Origin: Rhodococcus rhodnii
GTDB lineage: Bacteria; Actinomycetota; Actinomycetes; Mycobacteriales; Pseudonocardiaceae
NCBI GenBank assembly: GCA_000720375.1
Contig: JOAA01000045.1
Coordinates: 11,423-75,422, forward strand
DNA length: 64,000 nucleotides
Direction: 5' to 3'
Shown here: positions 43,884 to 54,408 of the stretch, one piece after another
Position numbering within the stretch: position 1 is the stretch's first letter
Layout: every line of letters begins with the position of its first letter
The notes under the pieces: generated by a model
Database searches by the model: none
What the model was told of the DNA's origin: nothing
What the model saw: the letters and a program-made list of their open reading frames with translations, nothing else
Made by a program: the position numbers and the translations under genes

Positions 43884-46800
43884 TCACTGCACGGGATTCG
43901 CAGTCAGCGCGTACGCGCGCTGCATGGTTTGGTTCATCCGGTTGCCGGCGGAATCCCACACTTCGGCGCGCAGCGAGACGAATCCGTTCGTCTGGTCGAG
44001 CGCTGGATGTGTGATCTGAACCGTGTAACGGCCATCTCCCTTTGGCCATCACCTGAGCGCGCTGCCAACTGGTGCCATCGTTGGTCGAGTACCACAACCG
44101 GAACTCGGTGATCTTGCCTGCCGATTCCGCGGCCTCGTGATGACCGGCCACGACATCGAAGGTGTGCGTGCGGGCGGCCGGCGCATGGTTGAGCAGGTCG
44201 AGCCCGAGTTGGTAATCGACTTGGATGACGGGCTGGTAGGCGCACTTGGCCCAGGTCTTCATGCACCCGTATCCGGGCGGCACTGTTCGGGCCGGTGGCG
44301 CCGAGAAGAAGGTCGCCACCGTGTCGATCCGGGGGGTCAGCCGGTGGACCGCCCCGTTTGGCCAGCCGTACACGGGCTTCGCTGGCCACTCGTCGTCGAT
44401 CTCGAGCCGGTAGCTGTCGGACTGCTGACCGAGGTGGAACAGGGGCACCACCAGCGGACCACCAACTTGGCCTGGAATCTCCTGGCCACGGCGGTACAGC
44501 CGAACTTTGCTGAGGTACCTCCCGGTCTGCCAGGGTTCGGCGAAGTGTCCACGGTGGGAGTCCGTCAACTGGACGGTAGGCAGGAATTCACCTGTGTCGC
44601 TTCGGCACGGCGAGCACAGACGGGGGAAGGCACCGTATGTGTGTGCTGCTGCGCCGCCGCGGATCGGTGCCTGGAACCAGCGCTCCTGAGGCCGTGGGCC
44701 CGCTGTGGGGAACACGTCTTCGGACAGCAGGCTGAACGTCGTGGCCCAGTCGGGCACTCCGCCTGCGCCTGGTGCCATCTGGGACACGAAACGCTTCCAG
44801 AACACCTTGTCATCGGCTGGTCCGATGTATTCCTTCCATTGGGACGGCCCCTGGAACTCGGTTCCGTTGAGCGCGATGCTGGACGGGGTGTCCGTGGGCA
44901 GCGCGAACCACCTCTTGCTGAACACGGTGTCGGGCTTGTCGCCGTGGTAGCGAGTGTCGACCGCGACCAGCGTGGCCGGGTCGACCTTGTTGACGTGCGG
45001 CGCAGGCACTCCGTTGCGATCGCGGAAGTACAGGTTGTACATGTACTCCGGCTTGCTGCGGACAGTGATTGAGAGCGTGGTATCGCCGCGCAGGGAGAGC
45101 TCACGCAACCGCTCACCTTCCTCGCGGCTCAGCGACAGGTGCGGTTGCGAATCACCAGCCGCTCCCTGGATGGGCAGCGCACCCGGTGCATCGAGGAAGG
45201 TCAGGGTCGCTACCGCGCCGGCTTGCCTGGCCTGGGCCACCGCGGTCTGAGCAGCTTGCGAAGCCTGCTCCGGCACGTCGGCGTTGGCGACTCCGGCGGG
45301 AACGCCGATCCGGACCAGCGCCACCTTGTCCTTGGCCGCCTGGAAGTCCGTCGGCTTAGCCGAGTCGACAGAGACGACCTGCAACTCCCGGTGGCCGGCG
45401 AGTCCTGCTGCGATGCTGGACGCGTCGTACAGCGGGTGCAGCGTCAACTGCTGTGGTGCACGGGCACGAAGGTTCACCAGAGCCTGTCCCAGCGTCAGGT
45501 GGTCCTGTGAGCCCACTGTTCCGTGCCTCGCCGCGGCACTCGGCGTGATGTACGTCTGCCAACCGGCTCCAGAGGTGAGCACACCGCTGCTGATGGCCGC
45601 GGGCGCTCCCGGCAGGTAGCGCCGCACCGCTGTGTACCGTTCCCTGGCATCGGTCGGTTCCTTGGTCTGCACCTGCATGGGCACGGCTGTGCGTGCGTCC
45701 AATGCGATCGTGCTCGGCCTGTCCACAGCAACCTCGGCTGCGGACAGCAGACTGGCACGCCGGACGTCGGCCGTCTGCTCAAGAACCACATCGACGGTGG
45801 AGTACTTCCCCTTCGGCACCCTGATGGTGCCGGTTCCGTTGTCCACCAACACATGGAATATCGCGGGGATGAAGGGATCGTTGTTCTTCGGGTTGGTCCA
45901 GTCATAGTCGTCACGGGCGACGACCAGCTGGCGCTGAGGGGGCGCATTCCCCCGAGAGTCGGTCAGCTTCACGGTAAGGGGGAATTGCTCGGGTTCGTCG
46001 TAGAAGCTGATCGGCGTCCGGATGGCGGTCCCGTCCGTCTTGTCGATGGCTGTGATCAACCCGCCATACGCTCCCGCTGGGCCGATCGTGGGATCGATCC
46101 GCACCGCGAGTGTGGCCTTCCCCTTGGCCGGCACCACGACGGTGCTCTTGTCCAGTGACACCACACCGCCGGGCGCTGGGCCGCCAGCCCATGCCGATGC
46201 CGACGCAGCCAGCGAGAGGGTCGCATCCCGTTCGGTGATGTTGGTGTAAGTCACCGTACGCGTCGTCGCGGTCTGACCGTCCGGATAGGACAGTCGACCG
46301 AACGCGACAGACGACGGCCCGACAACCTTGTCGGCCAACGCCGCGGGGATGTTGACCCGGCCGGCACCTTGCTCGTACCACGGAGCGCCGACGTCCTTGG
46401 CGCTCGTGGTGAGCGACGCTTTCAGTGTGCCGGATCGCCAGTCGGGATGTTTCTGGGCAAGCAGCGCGGCCGCACCAGCCACGTGCCCAACCGCGGACCA
46501 CGAGCGGAGAAAGCAGCGAGGCGATCAGACTTGTCCACGGCGCCAACCGCGAGCGCGGAACTGGCCGCAGCCGGTGTCTCCACCGCCGCGATGCCACCAG
46601 AGTTGCCCGCAGCGGCCACGAACAGCGCCCCTGTCTCGGCGGTGAGCTTGTCGGCCAGCTCACTGACCATGTCGTCGCCGGCGGAGGGGCCGCCGCCGAG
46701 GCTCATGTTGATCACGCGCGCACCGGCGCGTACCGCCCATTCCATACCGGCCATGAGCTCTGAGAGCTCACCGGAACCCGAGCTGTCGAGCACCTTGCCG

Positions 46801-47762
46801 TTGAGCAGCCGCACGCCGGGGGCCACCCCCCGATACTTGCCGCCCGAGGCCGCCCCGGATCCGGCGATGATCGACGCGACATGAGTCCCGTGGCCAAAGC
46901 CGTCGCGGGCGTCCGGATCCGCGGTGAAGTTACGCGAGTCAGCGATCCGGCCGGCCAGATCGGGGTGCTGGGCGTCAATGCCGGTGTCCAGCACCGCAAC
47001 CGTCACTCCCTGGCCGTCCAGTCCGGCCTTCCACGCCTCAGGCGCACCGATCTGCGGCACGCTCTTGTCGAGACTGGCCTTCACCTTGCGGTCAAGCCGA
47101 AGCTTCGTGACACCGCCACCGAGCACACGCGCACCGGCTCGATCACCCTTCACCTCTCCGGCCAAAGCCCGCCAGAACGCGTTCGCCTCGGCTCGCTTCA
47201 CCCGCACCGCGGCGGCGTTCACACTCGGCAAGGTCACTGTCCGATCGCTTGCCAGCAGGTCGTCCGCCTGACGGGTGACCGCGTCGGCAGGCACGTCGCG
47301 GTCGTAGCTCACGATCACCGGCAGCTTGTCACTGGCCGCATCACCAAGACCTTCCTTGACAAGCTCCTTGACATCAAACAATTCCGGGTCCACAACACCC
47401 GATGCCAGGTAGGGCGCGGCATCGGATGGGACTACGAAATAGCCGTCCGGGCTGCTGCGGGTCTCGAAAACCGGTCGCGAACCGGAACGGGCTGCCGCCT
47501 CGATCGACACCGTCGTCTGTCCACCGGTGCTTTCGGTATAGGTGACCACGTCACCGGTCAACAACGTGACCCGATGCCGTTGATCACTACCTGTACTTGA
47601 TTGACCACCAAGCGCGACCGCTTGATGGCTGTCATTCAATGCGAGTCCGGCATGAGCTGTCGACGTCGCCGAGACTGCGATCGCTACGCCGAGTACGAAC
47701 GCGCGCAGGCCGCACCGACCTCGTAATAGGCCACCCTGGGGACGAGTCAGTTGGACACGCAT
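43884..47762 (-). pseudogene. Large secreted S8 subtilase, catalytic Ser deleted and frameshifted
   Basis: From ATG 47762 (behind GAGG) come a signal peptide (AFVLGVAIAVSATSTAHA), a prodomain, the catalytic Asp in AVLDTGIDAQHPDL, His in GHGTHVAS and oxyanion Asn in AAAGNSGG. Just after SARGPRLG (about 46484-46490) the sequence jumps to HVAGAAALLAQKHPDW in another frame. The stretch that should carry GTSMATP with the catalytic Ser, some 45 residues, is missing. The long C-terminal part (PA-like insert, beta-rich repeats) then reads open to about 44040. There one extra base (AAAGGGAGATGG) shifts the frame; corrected, it ends RAYALTANPVQ at 43884. Two independent lesions make it non-functional as a protease. 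Confidence 0.88.
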
Positions 47763-47952
47763 AATTCCTCATCTCTGGGAATACAGGAAATGATGTGTCG
47801 ACACGGAGGACACGAGTCGGTTCCTCCGTTCGCTCTCTGCCTTCTGTTGCCTCCTTACTCCGGCATGACCGGTTTAGACGCCACTTATTGCTGTCGAGGA
47901 TGATGCCCGGAGTGGCCCCCGGCGCCCGGAGATCGTCGGCGAAGTTGTGTCA

Positions 47953-47970
47953 GTGGCCACTGTTGGCCAT
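47953..47970. promoter_or_regulatory. Palindrome in the divergent subtilase/sigma factor promoter region
   Basis: GTGGCCA-CTGT-TGGCCAT. It shares the GGCCA/TGGCC half-sites of the cluster operator but has a 4-base spacer. It lies 190 bases from the subtilase start and about 200 from the sigma factor start, in a 405-base gap with no other gene seen. It may be read by the second TrmB/LuxR regulator. Confidence 0.35.
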
Positions 47971-48167
47971 TACGGATGCTCGGTACTATCTGCGCAGGTT
48001 CACCCCTCTTCCGTTCTCACATCACCGCCACGACGGTCGATCGGCCGAGGCCAGCCGATGAACCAACCGTGACCCGAAAGGGTCGCCAACGTGGCCGGAA
48101 TGCGATACGGGAGAAGTACCTACGTGCCTACCTGAAACCAGCTGTGTGGAGTAAGTTCCCTCGTGTC

Positions 48168-48680
48168 ATGGCAAAGAAGAGATACAGCCAAGCACCTGAC
48201 GATTCTTATTGGCAGGAATGCGTCAGGCTCCGTCCGTCCTTGCTCAGGATCGCTGCGTGGCGCTGCCAGGGATTACTTGACCCCGAGGACATAGTGCAGG
48301 AGGCGTTCCTCCGCGGCGCGGAGGCAGGCAACTTGGAGCTCAGGTGGCTGCGACCGTTTCTCGTCACGGTGATCTTCCGGTTGTGCGTCGACGAAGCACG
48401 TCGCAGGGCAGTGGTCGAGCGGCTGGGTTCACATCGCCGGCTCCTGCCGCCTCCGGCCGAGGATCCCGCCGAAACCGCCTGCGACCGGGCAGAAGCTCGC
48501 TGGCTCGCGGTGCGGTCGAAGGACCTCTCGCCGAGCGATCGCAGACTGCTGTCACTGTTGACGTCGGGCTGCGCACGCAAGGAAATCGCAGACGAACTGG
48601 GAACCACCCCGCAAGGCATGTACTCCGCGGTCCACCGGCTGCGCCGCAGGATCAGCCCTGTCGGCTCGAGGAGAACCTGA
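48168..48680 (+). CDS. ECF-type RNA polymerase sigma factor
   Basis: About 170 residues from ATG 48168; an in-frame GTG lies further upstream and the open frame begins at 47976. Region 2 shows PEDIVQEAFLRG and WLRPFLVTVIFRLCVDEARRR. Region 4 shows DLSPSDRRLLSLLTSG, then an HTH (ARKEIADELGTTPQGMYSAVHRLRRR). No anti-sigma gene is adjacent. Placed between the subtilase and the second TrmB/LuxR regulator, it may drive the lanthipeptide or protease genes; target promoters are unknown. Confidence 0.8.
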   Translation: MAKKRYSQAPDDSYWQECVRLRPSLLRIAAWRCQGLLDPEDIVQEAFLRGAEAGNLELRWLRPFLVTVIFRLCVDEARRRAVVERLGSHRRLLPPPAEDPAETACDRAEARWLAVRSKDLSPSDRRLLSLLTSGCARKEIADELGTTPQGMYSAVHRLRRRISPVGSRRT

Positions 48681-48949
48681 CCGGCCCCCAGTGGTCGGGC
48701 GGGAGTGGTTGGCCGGGGGGCATCCTCCACTCCCGCCCTCGGGTGGCTGCTTCTCGTCTGGCCCATCAGGACAGTGCCCTGCCCACCGCCCGTTCGCTGG
48801 GTGTCGACTCCCACGCAGCTTCCCCTCACCGCACAATGGCCCATCCACCGCGGCAGCAGAACAGCAAACGGTGGCGCACTCTCGCCATTGGTATTCATTC
48901 GCCTACCCGAAGGCCACCCGGCGGATCCGGGCGAGCAGAGGATCACCCT

Positions 48950-49951
48950 ATGCTTGAGATCATCGGTCTCGACACGCGCACTCAGATGGTGTATGAGACG
49001 CTCGTGAACAGCCCGCCCCTCACCCTGGAGGAGCTGCGGCAAGAATTGACGATCAGCGAGGCTGATCTGAATTCCGCCCTCGACGATCTGGCAGCCCGCG
49101 GGTTATTTACCTGGGCCAGGGGGCACCCAAAGCGACTTGTCCCGGCACCACCCGACATCGCTCTCGAGATACTTCTGCTTGAGCGGCAACAGCAAATCAA
49201 CCAGGCTCGCTTGTTCACAGAGCAACTCGCCGAGCGCCATCGGCTGGCCTCATCAGGTGAAAACCCGGCGGACGTCATCGAAGTGATTTCCGGCCGCGCA
49301 GCCGTGACCGAGAGCATCAAGCGAGTCTTTCGCGACGCCCGGACCCAGATCCGCCTCATCGACATGCATCCATATGTGCTCGCTCCAGAGATTCTGACTT
49401 CTCTGCATGCCGAGACATTGCGGCGAGGGGTTTCTTATCGTGCGCTTTATGACGTTGAAACGGTCGCTTCGCTCGATCTGCGAGCCAAGACCGAGCCGGC
49501 CACGGCAGGCAGCGAACAGGTAAGGGTATTGCCCGCCGCCCCCACCAAGCTGCTCATGTCCGACGATCGTCTGGCACTACTGCCGATACAGTCTTCTCCC
49601 CGCGAGATCGACTCCATCGCAGCAGTGCACCCGTCGGCGGTGTTGGAAGCGCTTCACTCGCTCTTCGAAACCCTCTGGCAGACGGCGTTGCCGTTGCCGG
49701 GGTCGGATACACCTGCCCTGATCGCGGATACTCCCACCCCAGTGGACAGTCGCATCGTAGCGCTGATGACAGCGGGAGTGCCTGATCGCGCCATCGCCGC
49801 ACAGCTCGGGTTGTCCTACCGGACCTTCCAGCGCCGTACCCGCGCTTTGATGGATCTGCTCGGCGCTCGAACCCGGTTCCAGGCCGGGCTTCAGGCCGCC
49901 TTCCGGGGATGGGTGCACCACCCGAACACATCGCCAACCGCACCCGAATGA
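48950..49951 (+). CDS. TrmB-like/LuxR-HTH transcription regulator (copy 2)
   Basis: 333 residues from ATG 48950 behind CAGAGGATCACCCT. It matches the regulator at 36026-37117 along its whole length: MLEIIGLDTRTQMVYE, RLIDMHPYVLAPEI, AVHPSAVLEALHSLFETLWQTALP and the C-terminal HTH GVPDRAIAAQLGLSYRTFQRR. By eye about half the residues agree. It has the TrmB winged HTH, the PLD-like sensor region and the LuxR-type HTH in the same order. The two copies border the lanthipeptide region on both sides and suggest duplication with divergence of targets. The 165 bases after it hold no gene. Confidence 0.85.
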   Translation: MLEIIGLDTRTQMVYETLVNSPPLTLEELRQELTISEADLNSALDDLAARGLFTWARGHPKRLVPAPPDIALEILLLERQQQINQARLFTEQLAERHRLASSGENPADVIEVISGRAAVTESIKRVFRDARTQIRLIDMHPYVLAPEILTSLHAETLRRGVSYRALYDVETVASLDLRAKTEPATAGSEQVRVLPAAPTKLLMSDDRLALLPIQSSPREIDSIAAVHPSAVLEALHSLFETLWQTALPLPGSDTPALIADTPTPVDSRIVALMTAGVPDRAIAAQLGLSYRTFQRRTRALMDLLGARTRFQAGLQAAFRGWVHHPNTSPTAPE

Positions 49952-50116
49952 GACCGCGTCAGCCAGTCAGCAGCCTCACCCCGGCCTGGCCAACAGGAAT
50001 AAGGAACGGTTCAGGTAGATACTCGGGTAGTTATCCCCTCACGTCACCATGGCACGTCCGCGACTCTCAATGCCCATACGGCCAATGGAGCCGACAGCCG
50101 CAGTCGACAGAAGGGG

Positions 50117-50812
50117 ATGTCGTTGTCTGAGCGAGTACCCGCCAGGCTCGGGGTCACGCAGTGCAACTCTTCCACAACTGCCGCTCGTCGTTTGATCTCG
50201 CTGCGGGACGCCGCGCTTTCTGCAAGCCAGCACGGCTGGCCGGTGTTACCAGGTTCGGTGTGGCGGCAATCCCGCTACTACAACGCCATCACCAATGCGA
50301 GCACCAACGGCCTGACGCCTGTAGTGCCACGCCAGCACGCCACTGTCGACTGTCAGCAAGTGCGAGCTTGGTGGGCGACCCTGCCACACGCGGTGCTGCT
50401 GGTCGCCGGGAAGGCGTTCGACGTGATCTCGGTGCCGATGTCCTGGGGAATCAGTGCCGCCAAACATTCGAGGTTTCGCCAGGATCCCGCCCCCGTGATC
50501 GTCACACCTGATCGGATGGCGCACTTTCTGGTCACCACCCCGGCGACGCTGAACGTCGAGCTGAGCCGCTGGCCGCAGGCGGTGCTGGCCCCGCCTTTGA
50601 CGGTGGTGCCAGCGCCCCCGACGCACATGGACGGCAACCTCGTCAAGTGGTGGGTAGCTCCGAACCGCACCGACTGGACACCGGGCGATCCAGCCATCGT
50701 TCAACACGCCCTGGTCGCCACCGCATCCCGCGGCGCGGCGAAAGGTATGAACGCATCCGCACCTTCTGACCAGCACCCACGAACCCGCGGTCGGACCAGC
50801 CGGAAGCCCTGA
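50117..50812 (+). CDS. Bifunctional primase/polymerase (prim-pol)-domain protein
   Basis: 231 residues (229 if the TTG at 50123, better spaced from AAGGGG, is the start). AALSASQHGWPVLPG, QVRAWWATLPHAVLLVAGKAFDVISVP and the following GISAAK region resemble the N-terminal half of actinobacterial prim-pol proteins. The acidic catalytic motif of true prim-pols (DxD) is not evident, and the helicase/primase partner domain is missing. It is therefore likely a shortened homologue with a different or lost function. Such stand-alone copies are common in actinomycete chromosomes. It converges on the NB-ARC/TPR gene. Confidence 0.65.
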   Translation: MSLSERVPARLGVTQCNSSTTAARRLISLRDAALSASQHGWPVLPGSVWRQSRYYNAITNASTNGLTPVVPRQHATVDCQQVRAWWATLPHAVLLVAGKAFDVISVPMSWGISAAKHSRFRQDPAPVIVTPDRMAHFLVTTPATLNVELSRWPQAVLAPPLTVVPAPPTHMDGNLVKWWVAPNRTDWTPGDPAIVQHALVATASRGAAKGMNASAPSDQHPRTRGRTSRKP

Positions 50813-50865
50813 GCCGGCTCACCCCATGGTCCGCCGCGTGCCCGCGCACGGTCCGGCGCGGGCAG

Positions 50866-50909
50866 GCCGCAGCGCCCCGCCTACCCCCCGACTGCAGGGG
50901 CGCTGCGGC
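50866..50909. terminator. Bidirectional terminator hairpin
   Basis: Perfect 13-base arms GCCGCAGCGCCCC and GGGGCGCTGCGGC around an 18-base loop, between convergent genes ending at 50812 and 51003. Confidence 0.7.
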
Positions 50910-51002
50910 TTCATCAAGACTCCACTTCTTTTTCCGCGATTTCACGGTGCCGGAAAGTGCGACACACGGTGTCGGAATGGTGGACACGCCCTGTGGGCCT
51001 GC

Positions 51003-53453
51003 TCAGATGATGTCGACGGTGCAGAAGATCCGGCGGTTCTCAGTGGCCGCGACCGTCACGGGATGATTCGTCCCGAGAGTCCTGCGGAGGCGAGTCACGC
51101 TGTCACGTTGCAAGTCGGCGGATTCGTCCAGTAGACCGAGGCCGCGCAGGTGCAGGGCGAGGTTGGTGGCGACCGCGCATGTGTGCGGATGGTCGTCGGG
51201 CAGTGCGCGCTGTGACCGCTCCATGGTGTCCAGACCGAGGTCCCTTGCGGCCGCGTACTGGCCTGCCCGCGCCAGGTCATTGGCCAAGTTGGCCGCGCAC
51301 ACCAGGCTGAACGGGTGGTCTTCGCCGAGGGCCGCCCGCATCCGGTTCATCGCCTTCTCATTCAGGCCACGAGCCGTAGACAACTCGCCGAGGACATGCA
51401 GGGTCACGGCCACGTTCGTCGCCGCGGCAAGGGCGAACGGGTGGTGCTGGCCCCACGTGCGTTGACCGAGCTTGTGAACGTGCAGGCCAAGCCTGCGGGC
51501 CTCTTCCAGCCTGCCGAGCTGCCGCAAGGTGACCGACACGTTCATCGCCGCGGAAATGGCCTCCGGGCCTGCCTCGCCGTATCGCCCGATCAGGCCGTCG
51601 AGCGCGACTTGCCCGAGCGGCAACGCATTCGCCGCATCACCGGCCAGACGTCGTGCGACAGCAAGGGTTCTGGTCGCCCGCAAGGTCATCACGTGGCGGA
51701 TCCCGGCGTTCTCGCGAAGGCGTTGCACGGTGTCTTCCTGGACCTGGCACGCTTCCGGCCACTTCCCGCACGCGATCAGGTCGAGCACCCAGCTGTTCAA
51801 AGTAGACAGAGTGGCGGGATGGTTCTCGCCAAAGACATCGGTTTTCCGTTCCGCTGTCTGCTCGTGGAGTCTTCGTGCGGTGTCGAAGTCGCCACAGAGT
51901 CTCAGCGCCGAGGCGTACTTGCTCGTGGCCTCAAGCGTGTCCGGGTCGTCGTCGCCGAACGTGCCAGGAGCGCGCTGGTACGCGAACTTGCCCAACGCCA
52001 TCCCAGACACGAATTCCCCCGCAGCATGCAGGTCTTCGGCCACGGACTGAGCCGAAAGCAGTGTGTCCTCGTGGTCCTGACCGAGGTGCTCCCGCGATTG
52101 CGCCACTGTGGACTCGCCGATCCGCCCGGCCTCTTCGAACAGACCCGCTTGGCGTGATGTCCTTGCCAGCCATCGTGCGGCGGTCAGCGCGTCTCTCCTG
52201 TTGTCCCGCCATCGATCCACGAGTGTCGCGGCCATTGTCCGCGCGTCGTCGGGATCTCCCCATGCGGACAGGAAAGCGACCATGTTGATGGCGAGCCTGC
52301 GGACCTGCGGATCACCGCAGTCCAGCACACCGCTTGCCAGCACGTGCGGCAGCAGATCGGCGTAACACGACCAGTTCGCCGCGTTCTCCGGATCGTTGGG
52401 ATCCGCGTACGCCAGGATCAGGTGCGCGTCATGTCTGAATCGTTCCTCGCGCGGGAATCGGCGAGTCAGCTCGACGGTGTCATTGCGGTGATCGACCTTG
52501 GCCAGTCCTCGCGCGCCGATCCGCCGGATCTCGCGGCTGAGCAGGACCGGGTCGCGCAGGGTCGCGGCGAGATCGGGAAGGGACGGAAGGTGCGGCGCAC
52601 TGGCGAAGAGCCTGCGCGATATCGGCCCCTCCGCGAAGAACGCGCAGACCTTGAGCAAGTCGTCCTGCTCGACTTCCGGATTGGCACGTGGCCACGGAAC
52701 GTCGATCGCATTGCCGGTGGCGGAACGGGACGTTACGACGACATGTCCAGAGCCTGCGGGGAAAAACGGCCGCACGTCGTCGATCCGACCGACGTTGTCG
52801 AAGATGAGCAGCGAGTCGCGGGTACGCAGGGCGTCAAGGACGGCGGGAACCGCCGCCTGCGCGCTCGGTTCGACCGGCAACTTCAGCCGCATGGCGAGTT
52901 TGACCAGTGCGATACGCACCTGCACCGGATGGGTCGACGGAATCCACCAGACCACGTCGTGATCTCCCACGTGCCGATGCGCGTACTCGGCGGCGAGCTC
53001 GGACTTGCCGGCACCGATCAAAACGGCCGGACTCCTGTCCCGGATCGCGGCGAGCAGCTCCACGTCAGGCGTGAAATCGGCGGCCCGTGGCGGCACTTCT
53101 CCTCGGATCACCGGGTGATCGGCCCGAACGGCACCGCGCTGGCGCGGCACGTCACCGCTGAGCATCCGCCGTGCCGACGACACAGCGCGCGATCTGGGCT
53201 CCAGTTCGCTCAGTACACGCAGCAACGTCGACAACCCGTCCGGGTGCTGGTCACATGCCAGCAGAATGCTGTAGATGTGCTGGCGGGTCGATGGGAAATG
53301 CCTGACCTGCAAAGGCAGCCCGAGATACTGGCCGACGAGGTCAAGGCACAGCCCTCGGCCGACCGGGTCGCGTAACACCTGGACCTGTTCGAGCGTCTCC
53401 ACGACCGACTGCCAGACATCCCGCCGCCGTCCCTGGCCAGCCAACGGCCACAC
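51003..53453 (-). CDS. STAND-type NB-ARC/TPR protein with N-terminal effector-associated domain
   Basis: 816 residues from GTG 53453 behind the strong CGGAGGTG; the longer frame to 53600 lacks support. An N-terminal helical domain (about 15-95; VETLEQVQVLRDPVGR, HIYSILLACDQHPDGLSTLL) resembles effector-associated domains. The NB-ARC part has Walker B LLIFDNVG and a sensor HVVVTSRS. Its Walker A reads VLIGAGKSELA, several residues shorter than GMGGVGKTxLA, with the first Gly missing. The C-terminal half is kinesin-light-chain-like TPR repeats (LGEDHPFSL, YGEAGPEAI types). Such proteins are ligand-triggered switches, some in antiphage defence. The defective P-loop suggests weak or lost nucleotide binding. 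Confidence 0.8.
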   Translation of the reverse strand: MWPLAGQGRRRDVWQSVVETLEQVQVLRDPVGRGLCLDLVGQYLGLPLQVRHFPSTRQHIYSILLACDQHPDGLSTLLRVLSELEPRSRAVSSARRMLSGDVPRQRGAVRADHPVIRGEVPPRAADFTPDVELLAAIRDRSPAVLIGAGKSELAAEYAHRHVGDHDVVWWIPSTHPVQVRIALVKLAMRLKLPVEPSAQAAVPAVLDALRTRDSLLIFDNVGRIDDVRPFFPAGSGHVVVTSRSATGNAIDVPWPRANPEVEQDDLLKVCAFFAEGPISRRLFASAPHLPSLPDLAATLRDPVLLSREIRRIGARGLAKVDHRNDTVELTRRFPREERFRHDAHLILAYADPNDPENAANWSCYADLLPHVLASGVLDCGDPQVRRLAINMVAFLSAWGDPDDARTMAATLVDRWRDNRRDALTAARWLARTSRQAGLFEEAGRIGESTVAQSREHLGQDHEDTLLSAQSVAEDLHAAGEFVSGMALGKFAYQRAPGTFGDDDPDTLEATSKYASALRLCGDFDTARRLHEQTAERKTDVFGENHPATLSTLNSWVLDLIACGKWPEACQVQEDTVQRLRENAGIRHVMTLRATRTLAVARRLAGDAANALPLGQVALDGLIGRYGEAGPEAISAAMNVSVTLRQLGRLEEARRLGLHVHKLGQRTWGQHHPFALAAATNVAVTLHVLGELSTARGLNEKAMNRMRAALGEDHPFSLVCAANLANDLARAGQYAAARDLGLDTMERSQRALPDDHPHTCAVATNLALHLRGLGLLDESADLQRDSVTRLRRTLGTNHPVTVAATENRRIFCTVDII

Positions 53454-53659
53454 GGTTTCACCTCCGTGTCTCAAGCGCCCGAATTGGGAATAGCTCAGTC
53501 GACCGAATCCGACAACAACAGCCGCTTGATACCCTCCAATCGGCGTACTCCGCTGGAGTCGCCGTCGAGCCGCCCAGGCCGGTATTGTGAGTCCAACCAT
53601 AGCTGGCAGCCGGGTGAGAATTGTTGTGTTCCAGGTCGTTTACTTGGCAACCTGATGGA

Positions 53660-54328
53660 GTGGACACAGGTCCGGACAGTTTCTGGGAGAGGCTGACAAC
53701 CACCGAACGCGGTGTGATCGAACAGGTCTCGGCCCGGCGCGGCTACGCGGCCGGTGAGTATCTTTGTCATGAAGGTGACCAGTCCAAACACGTGATCGTG
53801 CTGGTCTCCGGGCACGTCCAAGTGATCACCCATACGCCCGACGGCCGTGAACTCGTGATCGCACTGCGCAGCGCGGGCGACATCCTCGGCGAGATGGCCG
53901 CGTTGTACGACCAACCGCGCACGGCGACGTTGCGCGCGCTGGACAAGGTGGAAGCGATCACCGTGCCCAGCAACAGGTTCATCAACCTGTGCCAGTCCCG
54001 CGCCAAACTGGCGTGGACGTTGCTCGGCGTGCTGCACGCCCGATTCGGCGAGCTGAACCAGCAACGCGCGGAGTACGGCGGCGGCACCGCCAGCCATCGT
54101 GTGTACGCCCAACTCGCGCAGATGGCCGCGGAGCACGGCGCACAGAACGGCTCGACGATCGAGATCAAAGCCGGGCTGACCCAACAGCAACTCGCCGACA
54201 ACGCGGCGACCTCCCGCGAGTCATACGCCCGGGCGCTGCGGGTCTTGCGCGAGCGTGGCATCATCAGCACCGGCCGCGGCTGGATCCGCGTGCATCGGTT
54301 GGACGAGCTGCGCCGGTTGGCTCGTTAG
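53660..54328 (+). CDS. Crp/Fnr-family transcription regulator
   Basis: About 222 residues from GTG 53660; the frame opens at 53621 and the ribosome site is weak, so the start is uncertain. The cyclic-nucleotide-binding beta-barrel (about 20-130) has GEYLCHEGDQSKHVIVLVSG and the phosphate-binding cassette DILGEMAALYDQPRTATLRA. The C-terminal Crp HTH (about 150-215) has LTQQQLADNAATSRESYARAL. It is divergent from the NB-ARC/TPR gene across a 206-base shared promoter region. Confidence 0.9.
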   Translation: MDTGPDSFWERLTTTERGVIEQVSARRGYAAGEYLCHEGDQSKHVIVLVSGHVQVITHTPDGRELVIALRSAGDILGEMAALYDQPRTATLRALDKVEAITVPSNRFINLCQSRAKLAWTLLGVLHARFGELNQQRAEYGGGTASHRVYAQLAQMAAEHGAQNGSTIEIKAGLTQQQLADNAATSRESYARALRVLRERGIISTGRGWIRVHRLDELRRLAR

Positions 54329-54408
54329 CCCTTCTGTGTCAGCTGACACAGAGATTCCGCGCCATTCCGGGTTTCATCAGTACCACGAAACCCAAGGAGG
54401 GGGCGCAC

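Noticed and set aside
43447..46482. 1011-residue minus-strand frame as an intact protein
   Set aside because: It begins inside the subtilase after the deletion, and beyond about 44040 it runs in the wrong frame antisense through the SSI gene. It is part of the pseudogene.
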